Made by a program: the position numbers and the translations under genes. Below, one piece after another: positions 12,801 through 24,800 of a stretch of 64,000 nucleotides of DNA. Positions within the stretch are counted from its first letter, which is position 1, and every line of letters begins with the position of its first letter. Source of the stretch: Siphonodentalium dalli (Eukaryota > Mollusca > Scaphopoda > Gadilida > Siphonodentaliidae); contig CP136067.1 in assembly GCA_032622095.1 (NCBI GenBank), positions 60,462,893-60,526,892 on the forward strand, given 5' to 3'. The notes below the pieces were generated by a model. It did not search any database. It had not been told where the DNA came from and saw only the letters and a program-made list of their open reading frames with translations.

Positions 12801-15800
12801 CAGATTGACGTCCCGTTCGATAGTCCAGGGAGCGCACCAATGTGACTAATGGGTTCAATGGGTAGCCCCAACCCGTGCCCTGTTTGGTGTGACTATCGCT
12901 CCGAGTGCTAATTACGCCAATTAAAGGAACACGATATATCGGCAAGTCAGAGAAGGATCCAGGGATGTTTTGATACCTGTTACAGGTTTGGGTGCCCAAA
13001 CTATAGAGACCCAAATGTCCCCAAATTCCATGTAGATAGTATTTATTCCAGTTGGATCTTCCATATTTTCAAGGAATTTTTCTACAATTCAACAAAATGT
13101 ACTAGTAATGCAAATCATCAGCCCGCAGATGATATATAGTCTATAATATGGAGCCTTTATTTGCACAATCAAGTATCCAGTACTGAATATTTTAACATCC
13201 AAATTTATATGGGCACATACTCAAATACAGAACAGGTGTCCCCAAACAAAAATTCTCTGGATCCTTCCCCGCGAGTTTGTCCGTGTCCTAGGGGAAGCAA
13301 CTCGTGTGAGCTACGGGTTCGATGGGTAGCCCCAACCCGCGTCCTGTGTGGTGTGACTATCGCTCCGAGTGCTAATTACTTTCGTTCTCTATTCTTGGGA
13401 CCTCGAAACGAGGGAAGCGACGTCAAGGGGAGCTACGGGGAAGGCGATTCATGAACCTGTTCTTACCTCGATGAGCAGTCCTGTGAAAGTAATTAATGTG
13501 ATTACGAACAATCACAAATACACCTGTTGTGTTATGTTACCATGCCTGTGCCAACCAAGGCAGTAACAGCTCCATTGTTGGTTAAAAAGGTTCAAATTGA
13601 CATTCAGGATTTTACAATCCATCAGCGTATTTCACAAGCGTTAAAACAGTGCTTTTGTCTTCAGTTTTACACCAGACGATGATTGTCAACGTCTAAATAA
13701 AGCCGTAAAACGAAAAAATGAACTCGAAAGTAAGTCACCTAATTTCGTGATACCTTTAACCACCGTCAACGCATGTGGTAACTTTAAATTATACGTCACC
13801 TGTATGCCATAGATTTGTTATAAAGAAAACGATCAGCGTCTTTAGTCATATCCAATGGTGCCTCGAATGTTATGTCGTTAATAGGCCAGAAACTCTGATA
13901 TTGTCGGCATAAACAACGGATATTGACCGATTAAAATTATGGAAGACAAAGTCCGTTAAAACGAAACGAGTCATCCATTTCCGATCTTATAATCGGAACA
14001 AAACCGCGTAATCTTTATGTGAATTGTACATAATTTTCAACTATATTAAAGCAAAGAAATAATGTTGTTTGTATAAAACAAAAACAAAACTGTTTTTGCT
14101 ATACAAACTGCAACTTAGCTTCGTATTCTTGTGAGAGATTCTTTTTACACCCGTCCCTGGTGAGGAGGGAAAAAAATATGGCGAATACTTCACTACGTGT
14201 CAGAAATCATGTGATTACACGTATCATGAACATGACAGGATATGTACCATAGAATTTCGTACCGTTTTTTCAACTCGGAGAGTTAACCCCTCCTACTTGG
14301 GATAATATACCATATAGTTCAGTGGGCAAGATACCTTTGACGGAGATACGCATATTTTGGCTGGTCCCGATAGAAGGGTTAATTAATACCAGGGGTCAAC
14401 CTGAAGAGCCAAATGAATTTTGGGATCAATTGGATGAACTAGAGGTCACCCGATGATCCATATTGTGTTTGGCGATGATCGGATTAGGGGTGTGGCCTGT
14501 AGGGTGTGCTGAAGTCATGCAAAAGTAAAATCCATGATGGCCCTGCAGCCATGGTTTTTAACTAAATTCAGAAAAATATGATGGCCCCTATCTAGTGGTT
14601 ATCCCAAATATCCACATGAAGTTTAATGATTGGATGAGGAATGTGGCCTGTAGGATGTGCCGAAGGATATAGTCATGCAAAGAGTAAAATTCATGGCAGG
14701 TGGTGGCCATGTTTTTCATCAAAATTCAATCTCCCTTCTAGAGGTGATCCCAGACATGCTTGTAAATTTTCAAACCAATTCTCCAAAAAATGTGGGCTGC
14801 AGGTGTGTCAATGAATTTAAATGTGAAATCATTGCTGCTAGCAGCCATGTTTTTTTTTTAATACAATTTTCGGATAAAATGATGGCTCCCATCTAGAGGT
14901 AACTCTGAAGATCATATGAAGTTTGGTGACCATCGAACGAAAGATGTGGCCTGTACGGTGTGCTGAAAGAAATTGTTGATGGACTCACGGACACATGCAC
15001 AATGTTATGTTATCAAGTTGATAGAGAATTATCAAAATTTAAATGCAAAACAAATGTCTAATTAATGGTTAAAGTTAATTGGTCAAAGCCATGCTTGGTG
15101 AGTAATTCCATGGGAAGTGGAAAATATAGTTCAACCATTGTGCCTCCCTTTGGTACTGATTCCAGTCTTTTTCTTATCTGGATGGATGAATTTCATGATG
15201 ACATGACAATATTCCTTGACAATAGTTTGCCTCTTCAAGTTGATGTATCTTGTAGTTTGAAGGTAAAATGACAAGGCGAGATGAGGCAGGGAGCCTAATT
15301 ATTTAACAAAACAAGACAGTCAATGACTGTGGGGTCGCTCACCAGACTGCAAAGACTGATAAGACTGGGACTCTGGAGACCACAACAGTCAGAACTTTCC
15401 ATAATCACTTTAAAAGAAATAGCTCTAAACAGGATATGTGGCTAGAGAGGCTTCACGTATGTAGATTGGTGAAAATCCACCTTGAAATTACCAACTGTAC
15501 ACTACTGATCACCCCCCTCCTCCTCCAGCTCAACAAGTCCCCTCCGACCGGGCTACAGACTCCCAAGTCTTAGGTTGGAATTTCACAACGGACACCTCAA
15601 ACTTTCTCAATTGTTGGAAATTTCCAATCTCACAAGTGCCTTTTTCCAAAACCATTTAGACATGTTTGAAGCCCAATTATCCATGGACCCAAAACACAAT
15701 ACATGTATGTCAGATTAATCAGTCAGGTGGTTCCAAGGTAGATGTTTTAATGAATTTGGTATTTCAATGAGTTTATTAGACACAAAAGTGTTAACTCCCC

Positions 15801-18800
15801 ATAGCCCCGCCATTTCTTGACAGGTTGACCTCATTTTAACAAACCTGAATCTCAGTCACTAAAGGATCCTCCTGATTGCTCCATACTATATGTAAGCTAA
15901 ATAGTCCAACCTCTCTTGAGAAGACAATTTAAGAATTACTATAGAGACATATAGTTATGTCCCTGGTCCCACCCTATTTAACCTGGTGACCCCATCTGAA
16001 TAAATTTGAATCCCAGACACCAAAGAACATACCTTTCATACATATGATAAATATCAGTAAAATAGACCTGATGGTCCTTGTGAAGGAAGCATATTAAGAG
16101 GGAAACTGTCCTTCGTTTGGCCCCTATTTTACCAGGTGACCCCATTTAAAAAAAATCTGAATTGCAGTCAAGGAAGAACATTCCATGCTATATAAGCCAA
16201 CTAGTTCTTGCAAACATATTTTAAGAATTACTATGTAGTGAAATAATTAAGTCTCTGGCTCTGCCCTTATTTGACTTTGTGATCCCATTTTCACAAATCT
16301 GTCACCCAAGATAATTTCATACCAAATATAAGCAAAATAGGCCATTTGATTCTTGCATAGAAACACATCATGAATTACTATGGAGAGAAAGAGTAATGTA
16401 GCTGGCCTTGCACCTACTTGCTAGCAGTATGTTTATACAAGCTGTCAGTGATATTTTATTCTAATCTAGATTAATGACCTGTGTATCTCTCAGTCTATCC
16501 ACAAAGAGATATCTGCAACTTTCATAGAACAGGTATTAATGTTGGAAGCTGGAAAAGATATCCGTTGGAAGGGATGTTGGTTGGGTGCAGGCACTGCAGG
16601 GTGGGGTGGGTCTGGACCATGTGGGAGGGGGGATGGGTAATGGAATATTTCTGTAATTTCAGATGATTAAAGATTAAAGTTACATAACTCTGCAGATGTT
16701 ATAATGGTGTCACTTTTTTCAAATTTTATAAAATGATAACAAAATTATTTTTTGTTTGTTAAATTGAGTGAGGTAAAAATTCTAAAAATCTGAATTAAAT
16801 TATTTTTTTGTTGGAGTTTTGTCACTGGCTCTGCCCACATTTGACCAAGTGACCTCATTTGAACAAATCTGAATAACAGTCCCCCAAAGACCCTTTGTAC
16901 CAAATATGAACCCATTCGGCCCAATGAAATTTGAGAAGAAGTCGTTGTAAGAATTACAGAGTTATGGCCCTGGCTTCGCAACTATTAGACCCAGTGACCT
17001 CATTTGAACAAATCTGAATGAGAGTCACCTAGGGAACATCCACACCAAATATGAACCAATTCTGTTTCACGGTTCCAGAGGAGAAGATCTTCAAAGAATT
17101 GTTGACGGACAGCTCGACGGATGGACAGACGGACGAGGAGTGATGACTTCGTCTCAGGTGAGCTAAAAACATACTCTAGGAAACATATTAATTTCGGTTG
17201 TTCAAATCAAATATTTCTCACAGAAAATACAGAAACAAAATTTGAAAAGACTTTTTAAAAGAACATTTCAGCGATGAAGGAGCCTCTGTGTCTGAGAACA
17301 CAGAATTTTGATTTATTTGGCCTAAGGTGGAAGAGTATGTATGGACTCACATCATTCAGGGTGTTGACCAGATGATTCAAGCTGTCATGGCGATAGGACG
17401 GTGTGTAGTCAAAGTCTGTTGTGACCGGAATACCATTATTTATTAGAATTCCACGCAGGTCCTTTATGTTCTTTGTATGTGCATCATCATCCCTCATGTA
17501 TGTCAGATACACATACTTGGTATTCCTGAGCCAATCTGAATCTGAAGAGTTAAATTTAATGTGAATTTAATGAAGAACAAAGACATCAGATCTCCAGATG
17601 TCAATTTAATAATAACTTGTAGAATGACAAAGGATTGAGATCTCCAAAGTTCTAGTCTGTGTGATAATGGATAGCAACGTTATCAGTATTTTCTACATTT
17701 TAGTAGGATAGCAGTACACACATCTATGCATGTATTTAAAAGATCAAAGTAATTTTGACTTGCTCATTATGCAATAATTGATTGTGTCAATCGTTCAGTG
17801 GGTCAACAGAAGCTTACAAAGTAATGATTAAGAAGTGTAGAGCTGTCAGCAGGGTCCGTGCTGGACCGAAATTTACTTTTGCCAAATAATTTGCCAAATG
17901 AAAATATTTTTTGCCAAATATTATCCCTGTCCCCGATAGTATCATTTTCTGCAACCTTTATTGAGTTTTATTTTCCGACATTCGCGGTTTGAATGACCTT
18001 TGATATCGATAGGAAAGCAGTATGTTAGTAATTATACACGCATCTCTATTGTGGTTTATCATACAACAATAAGCAATCACCGAACAATCAAATGGTAGAA
18101 GAGTTGCTTCATCAAAAGGGAAATTCACAAGAGGATTAGCTATGCAAACACCACCACCACACTAAATACTGGCAATCCATCCACCTGTCGATAATGTTAC
18201 CTGATTAACTGCATCTTAATGGAGGTGTTATCTTTTCTGAAACCATATAAAACACCACTAATATAATTCTATTGTAACAGTTTCCTAAAATGAATGGTAT
18301 TGATTGACCGATATTTTTCAACTATATTGACGAATTAAAAAGTGACTTGCCAAAACTTTTGCCAAATGAAAATATTTTTTGCCAAATGTGAATTATTTTT
18401 GCCATTGGCAAGTGGCAGCGTGAACCCAGGCTGTCAGTAAAGGACACACCATGCACAAACAACCTATCTCACAGTATGACTTAACTCCACATTCATGAGC
18501 ACAATATTTAATCCTGCAACACCTGATGGGGGAATCAGCTTGTGTACGACTGATTTACCCTAAGTAGTATCTTCACAAATGAATTAAAACTGGACTTTTG
18601 ACTTTTCGGTCTCTTCCACGGATATAGAAGAGTGAATATTTCATAAAAATAGTTTTCAAACAGTACAAGTCTACTTGTCGATCTGGATATATACCTTGAC
18701 CGATGATGGAAAAAAATTAACTGTTATTAATTTATGACAGGGAAGTTTTTCACATGGAGATATTTGGTCCCGTTTGAACCCACTATTCGTCAAAGCTGTG

Positions 18801-21800
18801 TCCTTTTCATAAAAGTTATTATTTGTAATAAACATTTCCTTTCCTGTGATTTTTTTTGAGTGAGTGTCAAACTTATTATCAGTAACTAGCAACAAGAACT
18901 CCATTACTTTTTTCTTATTTGGGAAAGTTTGGGAATGGTGGCAAATATCCCCAAATTTGTTTGCGGCCACATGGGCCAAACATTCTGGGTCAAACAAAAT
19001 TGGGGCAAATTTCAAAAAAGTCCGAAAATAACTTGCCACACTGCTCGGTCTGAAAAATTTCTGAAATTGTAGCAAATGACAACAGGAATGTCATGAGTGA
19101 AGTCTAACCAAAATTTGAACCAAAAAATATTGAGATCAAAATGAATCGAAAATAAGCAGACACAGTGCGAACATAAGCGGAAATCATCCAAAATAGTTCA
19201 CGTCTGTCACCATTCATGCCACCGTCACATCCCATCCCAGCCACCATTCAATCCCCCTCCACCACCATCCCATCTCAGCCACCATGACATCCCCCCTCTG
19301 CCATGATCTCATCCAACCCTTTCACCCTCCCACCCTGCCACCATTCCTTCCGATCTCTGCCACAATCTCATCCCACCCTTTCCACAAACACCCCCTCCAC
19401 CCATGACAACATGAAAATATCCAGCTGAAAATGTACACAACTATGTAATGAAATAAATTACTAACCTACGGAGAGTGGAATGTCCCTCCTAATCATTTCC
19501 AAATTGTTCGAGTCGGATTGTAATGTATAAGATGTTGTTATGTTCATTCCGACAGCTGTAGCCGTACAGCCTGGCATCTGGCATTCACATTCTTCCACTG
19601 TAGCAGTACAGCCTGGCATCTGGCATTCACATTCTTCCACTGTGTATTCAGGTTCAATTTGTGAATTCATTTTTATAACTTTCTGTGCATTCAAATTGTT
19701 TACTTTATGAGCAACAGGCGGAAGACTCCCCTTGATTTGATCAGTGCCTGGAAATTAGTGTTAACTAATCAATCTGAGTTCAAAGTGTATCATAATTCAA
19801 GTTGAATATTTGTCGCTGAAACATGCATTCTGATTCGCCTAAGGGCAACGTATATATACGTCACTGGCACTGAACGAGTTCATCAAGAACCTTTTATCAA
19901 ATGAGTTGTGGAAAAAGCGCATTATTTCCATTCCCATCCACAGGTCACAATTCTAGGCATAACTGCTGGCCACAATAATTTGCATGTATCAGTTATCGGG
20001 CAGCATATAATGCCCAGCAATGTAGCATATCGATTTATTCAGTTGGCAACGATCTGACTGGGACAATTTTTATTGATGTACTAATGTTTTATATCACCGT
20101 TTGCAGGTAGTCACTATTTCCAGTTGAATCGATCATTTGACAGTCACCTGTGTGATAAAATAAACTTTAAGTACGATTAGTTATGAGATTGCTTGCATTG
20201 ATTGATTGTTGATTATATTCGATGTCTGTAATCCAATTTCAATGCAATGCACGTAACGTATGCAATTTACTTGTCTAAACAATCCTTAATACAGCAAAAT
20301 TGGAAATCATATTTTATGTATTTGTGATTCCAGTAATGTCTTATGCAAAATATTATTATATTATACTTATGAATCGAGTAACACTGTATAAGAAATAATA
20401 GAAATTACCTTTTACTTGTGAATCGGCCTGCATTGTACATGTAGCTTCCTTTTCACACATGACACACATTTGTGTTTGTTTCTTCCCTCTGTCGATTCCC
20501 ATTCTGTTGTAATGGTCATGAAGCTGCTGATCCGTGTTCCTCCTATTTTCATCTGTCTCTGAGAGAGGTACCACCTGCTTGACTGATGTTTCATTAGCAA
20601 TTTCCTTCACTGATGTCTCATCTGAATTCTGGAAGCCTTCATTGCTGCTATGGTCTAAGACCTCAACAGACCCATTACAGCCAGCATATTGAGTTTCTAG
20701 ATGATTTCTCTCAGGGCATTGCTTTATGTTCACTTCCATACTGATCTTATTGCCTGGATTTTCCTGATTGCTGTTAGTAGCAACATTTTGTGCAAAATGC
20801 CCAGCTGGATCTAAAATGTAGAAAACATCTTTCACTTTACAACAAAGTTATCAATAGATTAGATAATCACTGATGGTTAAATTAGGCATTTTCAATGTAA
20901 CAAATAAAGGTTATCACAACCATGTAGATATCAAAGAACCACATTCAAGGTGAGCTTTTTTCTCCAGGCTTCATATTTTATGTTGTGGTCAGGATGCTGC
21001 AGGATGCTGGGATATATTTCAGAAAACTAGAAGATTTTGACCAATACTGGGATTAAATTATAATAAATAACTCTTGCATAATTATAATTATAAGTTATAA
21101 TCAAAAAGTTTGAAGACAAATTTACTATGATGTGCAGCATTATATAATTTGTCTCCAGAGTCCAGACTCTTAATTGAAACAAGTCATTTCTTAAAGATGG
21201 TTTATCTCTTCCTAAATACGTTTTATACAGTTCCTGGGGTATAAAATAACAGATGGGTCAAAGACACCTGTCTGGAAATTCTTCTATCAATATTATATTG
21301 ATATTTTCTTATATAATGTGATAATCAAGTGGGACATGTTTTTGTTACTATTTTTAGATAGTGTTATCCCGCATGTTTTGCCCGATCTAACATGAGTCGT
21401 AAAATGTATCAGATTGATTATATATATATTATACCAGAAAATTAAAAATTAAATCAATATTAATTGATAGAAGAATTTCCAGACAGGGGTATTATTTTAA
21501 ACCCAAATGAAAGTGTCAATGACACTGTGGCTCAACTGGGAAAGGGAATAATTTCTTGTGTTACAGTCAATGGAGCGCTTAGGAATGTGGAAAGTTGAAA
21601 TGTCTAAGTGATACTAATCAACATGAAGAGACATATATAAAGTAAAACCCAACATGGTTGCTGGTGGCTATGTTTTCGAACGAAATTCCAAACAATTGGA
21701 TAGCTTTCATCTAGTAGATCAATATCAAGATTAATATGAAGTTTGGTGATGATCGGCTGAGGGGAAATTGTGCCAAAGGATATAGTCATGCAAAGAGTAA

Positions 21801-24800
21801 AATCCAAGATGGTGCCACCAGACATGTTTTATGGCCGAATGACCCTAAAATGACTTGTTCCTATCTACATTAGGCCCCTGCGAATCGGATTTTTTCGACT
21901 GAATCGAATACCGAATCGAATCAGGTAAATGATATTCGATTTCGAATCGAATTCGAATCGAATCAGACACCGTGTTGAAATGTGAGGATTTCATAAACAA
22001 AACGTAAATACTTATGAGAGAATTCATCGTACACCTCGGCAGTAATACCGTGTGGAGTTGTCAACCGGAAGCCATTCATGTTATCCACGGAAACAGCCGA
22101 ATATGGACGATGTAAAACAGAAATAAGTTGGGATTACTCAAAATCGGGAATCATACATCGGAACGAGTCATTTGCGCTGCATGCTGCTGGTGGTTGTATT
22201 TTGTATCTATAAATCTATTATACCACAACTTGTGTACCCGACTAAAACATTCAAGGAACAGGGAGCATCAGATTCTACTGGAGTCTGGCGATATCAATTC
22301 AAATCTCGAAAGTTGGACTCTTGGAAGCATATTTAAAAGCTCAGAGACTAGTATGCTGACGGCTACAGTACGGCCACTTAGTAATGCTGAAGGGCCAAGT
22401 TCCAACCTCACCACATATAAGCACTAGGGCATCCGAGTTAGGCACGTGGGAACTAGTTCAACTAGAGTATAGGCCTACCCGAACTAAACACGAGAGGACA
22501 AATGAAAGATTGTACTCGGCGAAAAAACGTAACTTCAAACAGGCAACGTCAACTCAGAAATCTGGTGCCATGTTTGTTGCAAATTGGTTTCTTTTTATAC
22601 CATAATTTACATTTAAGTACACACTATTAACTAGAAACTATTATACTGAGTACGACGACCTCTCGCATGATCGTTTACTTTTGCGACAATTGGTCAAGTT
22701 GGTCAAACCACCGGAAGTCGGGTATATACTCTAGTTCCCACGTGCACAAACTCGGGCACCCCAACGCCAATATGTGGTGGGACCTGGTATTCAGCCTTAG
22801 TAGTAGTCTACAACAGGCGACCCCAGGCCAACGAGTTGTTGAATCGTTGAGCATCAGATCATCACCTTGTTTCTAGCATTATAGACCCCTTGTGGCAGCA
22901 CAGAAGTGTTATACCGCCAACGGACAAGCCACGGAATCGTGTGCGACATTACACTGGATAAACGCCGACCGTATACGGTATATACACGACATGATTGTGC
23001 CCAACCGTCGGCGAGATATTCGATCTAGGTATTCGACAACAACGTCAACGAGATATTCGAAATCGAATCGAATCGAATAGCACGAACGATTCGAAATTTC
23101 GAATCGAATTCGAATATTCGCAGGGGCCTAATCTACATGTCAATATTAACATCCATACAAATTTCATGATGATCAGGTGAACAGTTCGGCCTGTTCGGCC
23201 CGTGCTAATGGAATGAATTTTGCCATGTTTTTTTGCCGAATGACCCCAAAATGACTCGTTTCCCATCTACATGTCAATGTCAACATCCATTACAAATTTC
23301 ATAATGATCTGACAAAAGGTACGACCTGTATCCCATGCCAAAGGATTTAGTCATGCAAAAAGTTAAATCCAAGATGGCTGTTGGCGACCATGTTTTATGG
23401 CCGAATGACCCCAAAATGACTCGTTCCCATCTACATGTCAATATTAACATCCAAGACAAAATTCATGATGATCAGACAAAAATTCCAGCCTGTAGCCCAT
23501 GCTGATGGATTGAATTTTGAAATCCAAGATGGCCACTGGCAGCTATCTTTTTTTGCCGAACGACGCCAAAATGACTCGTTTCCATCTAAATGTCAATGTC
23601 AAGAGCCATGACAAATTTCATAATGATCCGACCAAAGGTACGACATGTAGCCCATTCCAAAGGATTTAGTCATGCAAAGAGTAAAATCCAAGATGGCTGC
23701 CAGCGGCCATGTTTTATGGCCGATTGACCCCAAAATGACTCATTCCCATATACATGTCAATGTTAACAGCCATGACAAATTTCATGATGATCCGACCAAA
23801 GGTACAACCTGTAGCCCGTGCCAAACAATTTAGTCATGCAAAGAGTAAAATCCAAGATGGCTGCCGGCAGCCACGTTTTATGGCTGATCGACCCCAAAAT
23901 TACTTGTTCCCATCAACATGTCAATATTAACATCCATGACAAATTTCATGATGATCAGATGAACAGTATAATGATCCGACCAAAGGTGCGACCTGTAGCC
24001 CGTGCTAAAGGAAATTGTTGATGAATCACGCACACAAACCCTCACACACACATACACGGACACCAAGCCATGGCAATAGCTCAAACTTTACAAAGTAAAG
24101 TTGAGCTTAAAACTATATAAAACTTGTAATAAGAAGAGATAGACCATCTTTAAATAACCACCTCAGTGTAACTTTTGGCCCATTTTCATCAACATACTTG
24201 TTTGGAACTTCTTTCCATATGGCCTGTTTACATTTCTGTTCAGATTACATTCCTTTATTCTTTCTTGAGCACCGGTACTTCGCAGCAGGTTGTTGATTAC
24301 GGTTAGCTGTTTTCTGTTATTACTACTCCGGGCATTCACAACATTCTCTTCAGTAACCGTTTCATTCCTATTGATCCCAGTTATGTATTCTCGGGTGTCA
24401 CCGACCCCAGGTTTGTTTGGTGTATTGCGCATTATCTCATTAGTCTGGGTGCCTGTGGTTACACCATTTTTGTGTCTGGTATCAAAATACTGACAGTTGC
24501 AACTCCCTGGGGAAGATATCGATTGGATTGGAGCAGCTTGTGTTTGGACTTGTGAATTCCGAGCTGATAGGGGATACCTTTGATGCATGCAATTCCTTTG
24601 TCCATGCAACCCATTACCAGTAGATAAATCTGTAGGCCCATAAACAATATTCACATTCGAACGCATGCTCCTGGAATGGTCCTCAGGCATAGATAATGAG
24701 CGAGCAAAGTTAGAGGGCCTCTCATAACTCAAGTCTTGACTAGGACAATTGTCTGATTGTCTCCTGGACATATTTCTTGGAAAGTGGCACGGATAGTAAC

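Larger units (their letters stand above)
9419..14348. mobile_element. 4.9-kb composite element with inverted termini, no intact transposase
   Basis: The left end TATCTCTGTCAAAGGTATC is mirrored by GATACCTTTGACGGAGATA at 14330-14348; about 42 bp match. The right end continues as a ~185-bp inverted copy of the interior of the adjacent MITE (9149-9302 versus 14161-14337). The interior is clearly more GC-rich than the surroundings. It has a 38-nt C run, three copies of a ~100-bp internal repeat and two copies of another. No ORF has a recognisable domain. Confidence 0.7.

Noticed and set aside
18671-19075. 134-codon minus-strand ORF in the intron between SEFIR exon 6 and exon 5
   Set aside because: Phe/Lys/Asn-rich as expected from AT-rich DNA, with no recognised domain. 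Including it is not needed, because the flanking exons already join in frame.
24163-24197. Treating TGA at 24163 as the end of the adaptor
   Set aside because: A GTATGT donor at 24197 joins in frame to an exon chain that ends in a clear SEFIR domain.
24290-24493. Plus-strand ORF overlapping adaptor exon 3
   Set aside because: Antisense shadow; the minus-strand exon has matching splice sites and phase.
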